Assembly (NCBI RefSeq): GCF_000230975.2
Contig: NC_021172.1
Span: forward strand, 3,534,001-3,598,000
Direction of reading: 5' to 3'
Origin: Hyphomicrobium denitrificans 1NES1
GTDB taxonomy: Bacteria > Pseudomonadota > Alphaproteobacteria > Rhizobiales > Hyphomicrobiaceae
Length of the DNA: 64,000 bases
Within the stretch, counting starts at the first letter, position 1; each line of letters opens with the position of its first letter. Below the pieces are notes generated by a model. The model was given only the letters and a program-made list of their open reading frames with translations. It had not been told where the DNA came from and ran no database searches. Positions 17,636 to 25,384 of this stretch are shown piece by piece. The position numbers and the translations under genes are program-made.

Positions 17636-17914
17636 TCAGTGTGGCGCGCCACCGTGGAGAAGATGGCGGTAGCCTTTCTCCGTCATCCATCGAGCGCGGG
17701 CGAGATGACTCTCCCAGGCCCGATGCGCGCGATCAGGTTCCCGCGCCGGATCGATATGCAGCACGATTTTCGCAACTTCCTTCCAATCGGCGCCGTCGGC
17801 ATCGGCGTCGAGCAGCCGCAAATAGGTCACGGCATGTCGCTCGTCGTAGCCGGTCAGAATGCCGGCGGTCGGCGCGAGATCGTCCACCGGCGGATCAAGT
17901 GGCGGCGACTGCAT
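17636..17914 (-). CDS. Small RovC/DUF2285 DNA-binding protein
   Basis: This 92-residue protein carries a DUF2285 (RovC DNA-binding) domain: TYLRLLDADADGADWKEVAK, HIDPAREPDRAHRAWESHLARARW and a terminal GYRHLLHGG. ATG 17914 has GGAG six bases upstream. It lies between the XRE regulator and the longer DUF6499-DUF2285 gene, all transcribed leftward. The pattern is common at the regulatory end of rhizobial ICEs, where such proteins control expression of transfer and excision genes. The target sites are unknown. Confidence 0.82.
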   Translation of the reverse strand: MQSPPLDPPVDDLAPTAGILTGYDERHAVTYLRLLDADADGADWKEVAKIVLHIDPAREPDRAHRAWESHLARARWMTEKGYRHLLHGGAPH

Positions 17915-17964
17915 CAGGGCTCCTCGGCTGGACAGGGTTTCCTAAACGTTAACACAAACCCTCT

Positions 17965-18243
17965 TCATCGTTTCAAGGTCGCCGGTCTTCTGGCTGGCCG
18001 CGTTGCCGGTTCTGCCTCGTGGAGGAGCATGACGCCGCGACCACGATCGGATTCGACGAACAGAATTCCAGCGGCTTCCAGAACACGGCGCACCTGGTCG
18101 CGCGTGCCCTCGTGCACTTGGAGCTGCCTTTCGGACTCCAGACGCTTCAGCGCGGTCAGCGCCACCAGGGCTTTCTCGGCGAGCATCTCCTGCTTCCAAT
18201 TCAGCAAGGCTCGCGCGGCCCGAACTTGTCGGCCGGTGATCAT
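17965..18243 (-). CDS. XRE-family helix-turn-helix repressor
   Basis: This 92-residue protein has a Cro/C1-type helix-turn-helix (MITGRQVRAARALLNWKQEM followed by LAEKALVALTALKRLESERQ) in the first 45 residues. The typical trailing segment GILFVESDRGRGVML follows. It is probably the main switch of the ICE regulatory region. ATG 18243 has GGAGG nine bases upstream. A promoter overlapped by a perfect 15-bp palindrome lies about 45-70 bases upstream, consistent with autorepression. Confidence 0.88.
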   Translation of the reverse strand: MITGRQVRAARALLNWKQEMLAEKALVALTALKRLESERQLQVHEGTRDQVRRVLEAAGILFVESDRGRGVMLLHEAEPATRPARRPATLKR

Positions 18244-18285
18244 TCATGATCACCTCCGACAGACGATCTGCGCGCACCAGAAATA

Positions 18286-18316
18286 CGACTATAATAGTCG
18301 CTTTCTGGCGCTGCAA
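18286..18316 (-). promoter_or_regulatory. Promoter and palindromic operator of the XRE gene
   Basis: On the minus strand TTGCAG (18311-18316) and TATAGT (18288-18293) form -35 and -10 boxes 17 bp apart. A perfect palindrome CGACTAT-A-ATAGTCG (18286-18300) covers the -10 box, so a bound repressor would block the polymerase. A partial copy of this region occurs at 22170. Confidence 0.7.
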
Positions 18317-18487
18317 CGGCACCGTGGGCCGCGCTTCTTCCATCTATGAGGGTCGGCGGCCCTTGTTCAGCTGGCTGATTCGCTGGCCGCCGAGGACTGG
18401 GGGCGTGCCGCGCGCTCGGCCGCTCGTCGAGCAAAGTTGGGGCAGAGCGTGCAGGTCGAGCGGCTGTGAAGGCGTGAGGGGCTCTGT

Positions 18488-19387
18488 TTAATCTGTCTGC
18501 CGATTCGACTGTCTGGTCGCGAGGTTCACTGGCGCTCCAACGATCCGCTCGCGAAGCTTGTTGAGATCTTCCAGGCTCTGAATGGTTTCCTCAGGCCGCT
18601 TTGCGGCAATTCCGACCAGGAGTGCTTCGAGTAGGCCGAGGGTAGCGGTATGCATGCTCAACATGTTGGCTCGCCCGCGGGCGACAGGCAGCACAAGGTC
18701 GACGCGGCCGCGGAGTTTGGGTCCGAGATTATCCGTCAGCAATAGTTTGCGAATGCCGTGTCGGTCCGTTTCGTCCAGCAGCACCGCCAGCTCCCGATAA
18801 ACGTGACCGTATGCCATGGCGACCAGAGCGTCTCCGGCGCGAAGCGTTCGAAGCTCGTCGGCGAAAAGAAGGCCGGTTCGCGTCAAGCTGGTCGCGTCGA
18901 TCCCGAACCGCCCGAGCTGCGCCGCGAAATAAGTGGCCATCATGCTCGACGGTCCGATTCCGAAGACCACGACCCGCCGGGCATTGGCAATGAGGCTGAC
19001 GGCCTTGCGGAACAGTTCGGGGGCGATGTCGCGACGAAGGCTTTGAATGGATTCGACGTGAATATCGAGCGTCAGATCGAACGTAGCGTGCAGGTCATCG
19101 CCGACCTCCCGAAGGGTCTCGCGCATACGGCTGGCGATCGACAGGCTCTGTTTCAGTTCGGCGGCCAGGGTGCGGCGCAGTTCCTCCATGCCGGCGAAGC
19201 CCAGAGCTTTTGTCGTACGCACGACGGTCGCGTCGCTGGTGGACGCCTTCGCCGCCAACGACGCCGCCGACGCATAGAGGACTTCTTCGCGGTTTTCCCG
19301 AAAGACCCGGGCAACGCGTTGTTCGGCCGGGCTCATTTGATCCAGGTGTAAAGCGATGCGCTCATCGAAGGTGGCAGCGGCTTGCAT
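18488..19387 (-). CDS. RpiR/MurR-family transcriptional regulator
   Basis: This 299-residue regulator has an N-terminal helix-turn-helix of the RpiR type (residues 1-77, with ASAASLAAKASTSDATVVRT) and a C-terminal SIS sugar-phosphate-binding domain (from about residue 125, ARRVVVFGIGPSSMMATYFA). Family members sense phosphosugars or metabolites. It is transcribed divergently from the COG4280 membrane protein gene, with a dyad just upstream of its own start. It is therefore likely the local regulator of the cargo block. The effector is unknown. Confidence 0.9.
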   Translation of the reverse strand: MQAAATFDERIALHLDQMSPAEQRVARVFRENREEVLYASAASLAAKASTSDATVVRTTKALGFAGMEELRRTLAAELKQSLSIASRMRETLREVGDDLHATFDLTLDIHVESIQSLRRDIAPELFRKAVSLIANARRVVVFGIGPSSMMATYFAAQLGRFGIDATSLTRTGLLFADELRTLRAGDALVAMAYGHVYRELAVLLDETDRHGIRKLLLTDNLGPKLRGRVDLVLPVARGRANMLSMHTATLGLLEALLVGIAAKRPEETIQSLEDLNKLRERIVGAPVNLATRQSNRQTD

Positions 19388-19686
19388 GGTCGGGAATATG
19401 GCCCAGATGTCGTAGACACGACAGGATGCACCAAATCCGCTACAAAAGCCATCTGCCAGCCGACTCCGGACGGCGTGAGCAATGCAGTCTCGAGAGCCGG
19501 ATGCGTCATCAAAGAGGCCCCAAGCCGGGGCTATGGCGGTGATCGACTGCGTTGACCCGGTATGTCGTATTTGCTACGTATTCGTCCAACATCGGAAATA
19601 CTTGCTACAGAGCGCCGCGTGGGAATCGTCTTTCACGAAACTTGGTGCTGACAATCGGGCTTCCCCCCGGTGTTTAGGAGAAGTGG
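19388..19686. promoter_or_regulatory. Divergent regulatory region with RpiR-type dyad
   Basis: This 299-bp region lies between rpiR (leftward) and COG4280 (rightward). A perfect inverted repeat TGTCGT-AGAC-ACGACA lies at 19408-19423, 21 bases before the rpiR start. The half-site TGTCGT recurs at 19563-19568 on the COG4280 side. Both are candidate regulator sites. No further gene is visible in the region. Confidence 0.5.
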
Positions 19687-20451
19687 ATGATCATCCATTG
19701 GGCCCACGCTTGGCCGTCGATCGCGGCGGCGTTCCTGGCGTCTCTCGTCGAGTTCGTCGAGGCACTCACCGTCGTTCTGGCGGTTGGCACCGTCCGTGGC
19801 TGGCGTGGCGCTCTGATCGGGAGCGGCGGGGCAGTCATCGTGCTCCTCGCCATCGTTGCGGCTCTTGGGCCGGCACTGACGCGCATACCGCTCGACGTCG
19901 TGCAGCTCGCGGTCGGAACACTCTTGCTCTTGTTCGGCATGCGCTGGTTGCGCAAAGCGATCCTGCGATCGGCCAGGGTGATCCCGTTGCATGACGAGGA
20001 CGCCGCTTATGCGACAGAAACCGAATTGCTGCGCCGGATCGGCGGGGGGCGCGCGGGTTGGGACACGGTGGCCATCGCGACCGCGTTCAAGATCACGATG
20101 CTGGAGGGCCTGGAGGTTGTCTTCATCGTCATCGCGGTCGGCGCAGGCGGCGTGGGGCTCCTGATCCCGGCGAGTGTCGGGGCGTTAGCTGCGCTGGTCC
20201 TGGTGGTGCTTTTCGGCGTCATCATCCATCGGCCGCTGGCGTCCATCCCGGAGAACACATTGAAGTTCGTCGTCGGCATACTCCTAACGGCGTTCGGCAC
20301 CTTCTGGATCGGCGAGGGAATCGGGCTCGGCTGGCCAGGGCAGGACTGGTCGATCCTCGGTCTGGTTGCCGGGTTCCTCGTCATCGCTCTCTTGACTGTG
20401 CCCCTGTGCCGGACGCGCGCTGGCGCACATGCGGCTGTCTTAAACCGATAG
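19687..20451 (+). CDS. COG4280 integral membrane protein with paired ExxE motifs
   Basis: This 254-residue protein has about seven transmembrane helices. It contains two similar acidic motifs inside helices: VEFVEAL (Glu22, Glu25) and MLEGLEVVF (Glu140, Glu143). The E-x-x-E pairs at equivalent places in two halves recall the REGLE motifs of FTR1 iron permeases and suggest a cation or metal transport role. That is inference; the family itself is uncharacterised. ATG 19687 has AGGAG six bases upstream. It is followed by a small membrane protein gene and probably controlled by the divergent RpiR regulator. Confidence 0.82.
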   Translation: MIIHWAHAWPSIAAAFLASLVEFVEALTVVLAVGTVRGWRGALIGSGGAVIVLLAIVAALGPALTRIPLDVVQLAVGTLLLLFGMRWLRKAILRSARVIPLHDEDAAYATETELLRRIGGGRAGWDTVAIATAFKITMLEGLEVVFIVIAVGAGGVGLLIPASVGALAALVLVVLFGVIIHRPLASIPENTLKFVVGILLTAFGTFWIGEGIGLGWPGQDWSILGLVAGFLVIALLTVPLCRTRAGAHAAVLNR

Positions 20452-20460
20452 GAGCTGCGC

Positions 20461-20607
20461 ATGCGCTGGTTGAAAACGATCGTCGCGGAAATCTTCGGTC
20501 TGTTCGTCGATGACGGCGCCTTTGCTCTTGCCATCATCGTCTGGCTGGGAGCCGTTTGGTTGGTGCTGCCGCGGCTCAACGTGCCTACAGCATGGGGCGC
20601 GAGCTGA
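20461..20607 (+). CDS. Small membrane protein downstream of COG4280 (3' altered)
   Basis: This 48-residue protein begins MRWLKTIVAEIFGLFVDDGA and has one hydrophobic helix (about residues 21-37). AGGAG lies six bases before the ATG, and the gene starts nine bases after the COG4280 stop, so co-expression is likely. The last eight residues (VPTAWGAS) are read from DNA of a neighbouring phosphatase gene remnant in another frame. The original C-terminus therefore appears to have been cut off by a deletion. Confidence 0.65.
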   Translation: MRWLKTIVAEIFGLFVDDGAFALAIIVWLGAVWLVLPRLNVPTAWGAS

Positions 20608-20867
20608 GCGCGGCTAAGGCTGCCAAATTGATCGTCCTCATGAAGGGCGCGCAGAAGCCCATCCTGATTCATTGCAAGGCGGGCGCCGATCGCAGCGGGT
20701 TGGCGTCGGCTCTTTATATGGCGGCGATCGCACGGGTCGGCGAAGCGACCGCCGAAGGGCAGCTTTCAATCCGGTTCGGGCATTTCTCGCTACCCTTCAT
20801 TCCGGAATTCGCCATGGATCGAACGTTCGAGGCGCTTGAGCCGTCCCTCGGATATCCCGGTTCGTGA
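20585..20867 (+). pseudogene. Dual-specificity protein phosphatase, 5'-truncated remnant
   Basis: The frame encodes the C-terminal half of a cysteine-based phosphatase: SMGRELSAAKAAKLIVLMKG, then the intact P-loop HCKAGADRSG (the HCx5R signature), and a tail ending in LEPSLGYPGS. Family members are about 180-210 residues and begin with a strand-rich domain that is missing here. The DNA upstream belongs to the small membrane protein gene instead, so a deletion joined the two. An ATG at 20591 could still start a 92-residue product, but without the N-terminal fold it is unlikely to be active. Confidence 0.7.
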
Positions 20868-21035
20868 TGCGCACAAACACACAGGAGAAAGAGCCCGTTA
20901 GGTTTGAGCGCCAGGTCATTCGACATTTGCGCGGCCGACGCAGCATGCCGGTTGCCAGCGCCATTTTCTTAATAACTGCTCTCGCGGAGTCGCCGGCGGG
21001 TCACACGGCCTGCGCAGCCGAGCGGTGGTAAGCAC

Positions 21036-21512
21036 ATGAAAGAGCAGCGGATACATCAGATTTTTGAAGTGAGCATTCTGCTCAAGGGAGCGCACGCGCT
21101 CATCGAGTGCATAGGCGGTATAGCGCTCGCGATCATCAGCACCAATACGATCGCAGTCCTCGCCAACCGGCTCACTCAAGACGAACTCATCGAGGACCCG
21201 CACGATTTCGTCGCGACTCATCTTCTCGCGTGGGCGCAGAACTTCTCCGTCAGCACAAAGACCTTTTACGCCTTCTATTTACTTAGTCACGGCGTCGTAA
21301 AGCTCCTTCTCGTTGCCGGCCTGCTCAAAGAGAAACTGTGGTCTTACCCTGCCTCACTGGTCGTGATCGGCTTGTTTATCGTTTATCAACTCTACCGCTT
21401 TTCCTACACGCACAGCGCTGGGTTGATTGCCCTCACTGTCTTCGATGTAGTGGTGATGGGTCTTATTTGGCATGAATACAAGCTCGTCCGGCGCCATCTG
21501 CCGACGAAATAA
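21036..21512 (+). CDS. DUF2127 membrane protein
   Basis: This 158-residue protein opens with RIHQIFEVSILLKGAHALIE, the hallmark of DUF2127, and has four predicted transmembrane helices. Family members are uncharacterised and often sit near stress or envelope genes. It follows a 168-bp gap after the phosphatase remnant and precedes the PAP2-like gene by 43 bases. It may share a role with COG4280 and the PAP2 protein in the membrane. That is contextual inference only. Confidence 0.85.
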   Translation: MKEQRIHQIFEVSILLKGAHALIECIGGIALAIISTNTIAVLANRLTQDELIEDPHDFVATHLLAWAQNFSVSTKTFYAFYLLSHGVVKLLLVAGLLKEKLWSYPASLVVIGLFIVYQLYRFSYTHSAGLIALTVFDVVVMGLIWHEYKLVRRHLPTK

Positions 21513-21555
21513 ATCCGACCGAGACCGCGAATTGAGTCAGAAGAAGGAGATGTCA

Positions 21556-22110
21556 ATGGATGTTCTGATTACGCAGTGGATCAACGCTGCGGCTGGCAAA
21601 AGTGCTCTGCTCGATATGTTCATGATCGCCACCACGCAGTATTGCGTGCCTCTCGTGGTGTTGCTTGTGGCGTTGCAGTGGTGGAGCGCGTCCGACCGGA
21701 TGCATGTGAGGCATACCTGTATCGCTGCGGGTCTCTCATTCGTCATCGGCTTGGGCCTCAATCAGATCATTCTTCTATTTGTCCATCGGGTTCGTCCTTA
21801 CGATGCCGGCGTCAGCCATCTGATCATCAGTCCGAGCAGCGACTGGTCGTTTCCATCTGATCATGTAACGGCAACGATTGCGATCGCTACAGCCTTCTTG
21901 CTCCACGGGATTAGACGTCGCGGTGCCGCGTTCCTCGCGGCGGCCGGCCTTGTATGTGTGTCGCGCATTTACGTTGGAACGTATTACTTTACGGATGTGC
22001 TTGGTGGAGCGGCTACTGGCGCATCTGCTGCTATCGCGGTTCGGTGGCTCTATTGGGAAGGCACACGGCTGGACCGATTGGCCACCGGGATTAGCAACCC
22101 CCAATGTTAG
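21556..22110 (+). CDS. PAP2-superfamily phosphatase-like protein
   Basis: This 184-residue protein has five or six transmembrane helices. Three PAP2 signature regions are visible: HRVRPYDAG (C1), SFPSDHVT (C2) and SRIYVGTYYFTDVLGG (C3). Family members dephosphorylate lipids such as undecaprenyl pyrophosphate. In C3 the nucleophilic histidine (SRx5HxxxD) is replaced by tyrosine, so normal catalysis is doubtful. ATG 21556 is chosen because AAGGAG lies six bases upstream; ATG 21550 is too close to that site. Confidence 0.82.
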   Translation: MDVLITQWINAAAGKSALLDMFMIATTQYCVPLVVLLVALQWWSASDRMHVRHTCIAAGLSFVIGLGLNQIILLFVHRVRPYDAGVSHLIISPSSDWSFPSDHVTATIAIATAFLLHGIRRRGAAFLAAAGLVCVSRIYVGTYYFTDVLGGAATGASAAIAVRWLYWEGTRLDRLATGISNPQC

Positions 22111-22169
22111 GCTTCTAACCTGCGCCGAGGATAGGAAACGCGCAGACGAAGGCTATCTGAACACCCCAT

Positions 22170-22192
22170 CTATAATAGTCGTTTTACGGTGC
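22170..22192. repeat. Second copy of the XRE-operator sequence
   Basis: CTATAATAGTCG (22170-22181) repeats 18289-18300 exactly, and similarity continues for about ten more bases (TTT, GG, GCT). The two copies are direct repeats about 3.9 kb apart, flanking the whole cargo block of RpiR to PAP2. The left half of the palindrome is lost in this copy. Confidence 0.6.
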
Positions 22193-22351
22193 TTTAACCA
22201 TGCAGACACCCCTGAATCGGGTATCCGGCAGGGTCGTTCTGGCAGATATCCGAACCGACTGATTCGGTCGTCCGATAGTGGTCGATACCGAGATACTGCG
22301 GCGGGATTAGACCCGTCCCGGCATGTCTTCGACGCGGGTGCTCGGGTGGGG

Positions 22352-22714
22352 CTACCGCATACGCTCGGCAATGGCGTGAATGACAATCTCATACGGAGAT
22401 GGCTTGAGAATGACCGGGATATCCGGGTGCGATCGTTGCAGATCGGAGGGAAGGCCCAGGCCCGTAAACACCACCAGCGGAACGCACCTGTCGCACAGGG
22501 CGCGCGCAACCGGCGTGATGGGACCGTCGAGGAGATTGCCGTCGAGGATCGCGCCGTCCAGATGTCCGTCGATCAGAGCAAGAGCACTTACGTTGGTTTG
22601 CGCGGGGCCAAGGGCGATCCCGCGATAGTCAGTGATCGTCTGGATGAGTGCGGCCGCGATCCAATCATTGTCCTCGGCGACGAGGATTCGCTTTCCTCTC
22701 AGCATGGCTGTCAT
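22352..22714 (-). CDS. Single-domain response regulator receiver
   Basis: This 120-residue protein consists only of a CheY-like receiver domain with all key residues: acidic pair Glu14-Asp15 (VAEDNDW), phospho-acceptor Asp58 (GAILDGNLLDG), Thr84 (VFTGLG) and Lys104 (LKPSPY). No output domain or histidine kinase is nearby, so its signalling partner is unknown. ATG 22714 is preferred over TTG 22723. It lies downstream of DUF736 in the same direction. Receiver-only proteins are occasional cargo of rhizobial ICEs. Confidence 0.85.
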   Translation of the reverse strand: MTAMLRGKRILVAEDNDWIAAALIQTITDYRGIALGPAQTNVSALALIDGHLDGAILDGNLLDGPITPVARALCDRCVPLVVFTGLGLPSDLQRSHPDIPVILKPSPYEIVIHAIAERMR

Positions 22715-22798
22715 CTCGTGCAAGGCGGAACCGTTGAGCTGCTCGGCTGCGCGAAAGCCCCGCCCGGCGGAGCCGGACGGGGCGTTGGCGGAATAGCC

Positions 22799-23122
22799 TC
22801 AGTCGTTGTTCTTGCGCGGACGGGACCAGATGAGGGTGTAGCCTTCGCCGTCCTCATCGTTGAACAGGTTCGCGTAGATCGGCGCGTTGAAGGAGGGATC
22901 GTCGAGCTTGAGCGAGAGGTAGTCGCGGCCCTCTTCGGAGCGCTTCGACCAGGCGGCTCCGATCTCGGCCCGGCCCACGTAGACGCGGTGGCTGGGAGCG
23001 TTGTCATTGGAGCGGTTGGTCTCGGGGACGATGCGGACGCCTTTGGTCTGGACGCTCAGGGTGACGATCTCGCCCTGGAACTCGCTGCTGCCGACCTTCT
23101 TGAAGGAACCGATATTGGCCAT
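22799..23122 (-). CDS. DUF736 family protein
   Basis: This 107-residue protein begins MANIGSFKKVGSSEFQGEIV and contains GRAEIGAAWSKRSEEGRDYL and an acidic C-terminal part, all diagnostic of DUF736. The family is abundant on alphaproteobacterial plasmids and ICEs, where it is highly expressed but functionally undefined. ATG 23122 has AGGAG seven bases upstream. A long GC-rich leader related to that of the DUF2493 gene lies in front of it. Confidence 0.92.
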   Translation of the reverse strand: MANIGSFKKVGSSEFQGEIVTLSVQTKGVRIVPETNRSNDNAPSHRVYVGRAEIGAAWSKRSEEGRDYLSLKLDDPSFNAPIYANLFNDEDGEGYTLIWSRPRKNND

Positions 23123-23664
23123 GTCACTTCTCCTTGCTGTTTTCGAGCCCGCGACCACCGCGGCCTCGATGGCGATCGACAGGCCGAGGACGATCGACGA
23201 CGCACCCGCTCGCGGGCCGGAGCGCAGCGGAGGATGGCGGCGGCGAGACTTTCTTGCCTCGCGAGGAATGGGCGAAGCCCAGGGGAAGAAAGTCGACCCG
23301 ACGGCGTTGCGGCTCAGGCGATCGAGGCGCAGCCGGTCTTCGGCCAGATCAGGCCATCAAGAGGCCGGGTGCTCGCGTGCGCTGAACAGGATCCTCGGGA
23401 GAAGACGTGGCGGATATCGGTCGTCCCGCACAAGACGTCGGACAGTGTGAGCGTGGAGAAAGAAGCCATAGCGTAGGAAAAGGCGTGGTCGCTCGCCGCA
23501 GCATCACCGCATGACGACCTCTGCACTGCGATCTACGGGCCGGCCTATGCGCGGAGATGGCGCCGTCGATGGGGGCCTTCCGAAAGAGGGCTCGGCTACC
23601 GATTCAAGCGTACGGTTTCCGCGAGCGCCGATCGCCAGCGCTATTCAAACAAGGAGGGCGAGGC
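23123..23664 (-). promoter_or_regulatory. Long GC-rich leader region of DUF736
   Basis: These 542 bp hold no convincing gene. The part nearest DUF736 (to about 23280) resembles the leader of the DUF2493 gene. Both contain CGCCATCCTCCGCTG, a GATCGCCA block and a small CCGCG/CGCGG hairpin at a similar distance from the start codon. The remainder shows nothing I can name. Confidence 0.4.
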
Positions 23665-24147
23665 CTATCCCCGATGCGTCGCGCCAGTCAGAAGCGGCTG
23701 AGGCTCGTTACGGGATGCTCCGCTGGGCCGCAATGGGAGGGGCTCCGCGAAGACAGTCATGCGCCCCCAAGCCGTGCCGCCGATGACGATCGCGCCCATC
23801 CAGGCAAAGACCTCGCGCCAGACGAGCGACGGCACACCGATCTGCGACAGGTCGAGGACCGCGTGATAGCCGGCAATCGCCGCCGGAATAGCGAAGGCGG
23901 CCGCGATGACGGCGCGCAAGACCAATGGGCGAACGACCGCGAAGGCGATTTGGCCGACAGCGAGAGTGAGCGCGCCGGCGACGATGCCGGCGAGCAACGC
24001 GCCGATGACGCCCGCGCCACTGTGAAACGCCGCCATACCGGCAGTCAGTCCGACGAAGAACGGCAAGGCATAGACAGCGAGGGTAAAGATCAGCCAGCAG
24101 AACAGGCCGATCCCGAACATGCTGAGGATGAGTCCGATGACGAGCAT
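23665..24147 (-). CDS. ICE-associated polytopic membrane protein
   Basis: This 160-residue protein is almost entirely hydrophobic, with about four transmembrane helices (MLVIGLILSMFGIGLFCWLI and AVYALPFFVGLTAGMAAF near the N-terminus). A conserved-looking loop LSQIGVPSLVWREVFAWMGA follows. Similar proteins accompany DUF736 and DUF2493 in related ICEs. No function is known to me; entry exclusion or a membrane role in transfer is possible. ATG 24147 has GGAGG eight bases upstream. Confidence 0.78.
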   Translation of the reverse strand: MLVIGLILSMFGIGLFCWLIFTLAVYALPFFVGLTAGMAAFHSGAGVIGALLAGIVAGALTLAVGQIAFAVVRPLVLRAVIAAAFAIPAAIAGYHAVLDLSQIGVPSLVWREVFAWMGAIVIGGTAWGRMTVFAEPLPLRPSGASRNEPQPLLTGATHRG

Positions 24148-24445
24148 GGTGGAAGCCTCCGTGACAGAAGATGTGACGGTCGCGCCTTCCACCACCACCA
24201 CGGCGCAACGCAAAGTATAGCCAAACGCGAGCGGCGATGGGAGGGCCAATCGCTCCTTGCCAACTCCTGCAGCGACCGCGGGCATCCGACGGGCTCCGCT
24301 CCGGAGGGACCGAGGCGATGGTCAAGCCTGCGGATAAGAGTGGTTTTCTGGTACGCGGATCGAGCGCGACTTGGAGCCGCGCACGATCGTGCTGGTGCCA
24401 TCGGCTCTTGCTGATGGGTGCAACATCATGGGGTAACGGCGGCGC
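24148..24445 (-). promoter_or_regulatory. Intergenic region with candidate promoter
   Basis: This 298-bp gap lies between the DUF2493 stop and the membrane protein start. On the minus strand TATACT at 24214-24219 is a good -10 box about 70 bases before the start codon; I see no clear -35 box. A GGCGGCG/CGCCGCC hairpin overlaps the DUF2493 stop at about 24438-24458 and may act as a terminator. Confidence 0.4.
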
Positions 24446-25384
24446 TCACGCGCCGCCCTCGCCGAATATCCACACTGGGATGCCGAGCTTCTTCGCCTTG
24501 TCGGCGAGATTGCCCTGGATGCCGGTGCCGGGGAATACCATGACGCCGATCGGCAGCACCGTCAGCATCGCGTCGTTGCGCTTGAACGGTGCAGCCTTCG
24601 CGTGCTTCGCCCAATCGGGCTTGAACGCGATCTGCGGCACCTTGCGATTGTTCGCCCATTTCGCGGCGATTAGCTCGGCGCCCTTGGGCGAGCCGCCGTG
24701 CAGCAGCACCATGTCAGGATGCTTCGCGTGGACCTTGTCGAGCCGGTCCCAGATCAGCCGATGGTCGTTGAAGTCGAGCCCGCCGGTGAGGGCGATCTTC
24801 GGTCCTGACGGCAGCATCACCTCGGCCTCGGCGCGACGCTTGGCGGCGAGGAAATCTCGACTGTCGACCATTGCCGAGGTCAGAGTGCGGTGGTTGACCA
24901 GTGACCCGGAGCGGGGACGCCAGGGGGAGCCTGTGTGGACCTCGAAGCGCTCGGCGGCCCGGTCGCGGAAGAGCTCCAGGCTATTGCGGCGTTCGATCAG
25001 CGTGACGCCCTCAGCCGTGAGACGCTCAAGTTCAACCGAGCGCACCTCCGAGCCATTCTGCTCCCGCTGACTGCTGCGCTGCGCCTGCTCGTTGTCGTCG
25101 AGCTCGCGTTCGATGCGACCGGTGGCACGGTGGAACAGGTTGACGGTCGACCAGAGCAAATCTTCGAGGTCGGGTTCGAGACGCGTGTCGCTCAGGGTCG
25201 AGACCAGAGCGTCGAAAATGTCGGCGACGACGCCCGCGACAGCATCGCCTTCCGGAAGCGGTCTCGAGTCGGGCTCGTCGTGGAAGGGACGGTAGCCGTA
25301 GAGCTGAAGTTCGTTGAGGACGTGATCGGTAGGGGAGGAGGTGTGCGGCGGTTCGAATTCGGTGTCGTCGTGGTCGGTCGTCAT
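24446..25384 (-). CDS. DUF2493 (YspA-like SLOG) protein
   Basis: This 312-residue protein has an acidic N-terminal region with a helical middle (about residues 60-140). A C-terminal SLOG-type Rossmann domain follows (from about residue 195, ALTGGLDFNDHRLIWDRLDK). Ligand-binding loops LLHGGSPKGAE and FPGTGIQGN are visible. SLOG domains bind nucleotides or nucleotide-like signals and occur in several conflict systems; the role in ICEs is unknown. ATG 25384 has AAGGA seven bases upstream. An in-frame extension to 25576 is part of the leader, not protein. Confidence 0.88.
   Translation of the reverse strand: MTTDHDDTEFEPPHTSSPTDHVLNELQLYGYRPFHDEPDSRPLPEGDAVAGVVADIFDALVSTLSDTRLEPDLEDLLWSTVNLFHRATGRIERELDDNEQAQRSSQREQNGSEVRSVELERLTAEGVTLIERRNSLELFRDRAAERFEVHTGSPWRPRSGSLVNHRTLTSAMVDSRDFLAAKRRAEAEVMLPSGPKIALTGGLDFNDHRLIWDRLDKVHAKHPDMVLLHGGSPKGAELIAAKWANNRKVPQIAFKPDWAKHAKAAPFKRNDAMLTVLPIGVMVFPGTGIQGNLADKAKKLGIPVWIFGEGGA

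Noticed and set aside
23123..23664. Plus-strand open frames covering the DUF736 leader
   Set aside because: They overlap DUF736 antisense and lack ribosome-binding sites or family features; the region is better explained as a leader.
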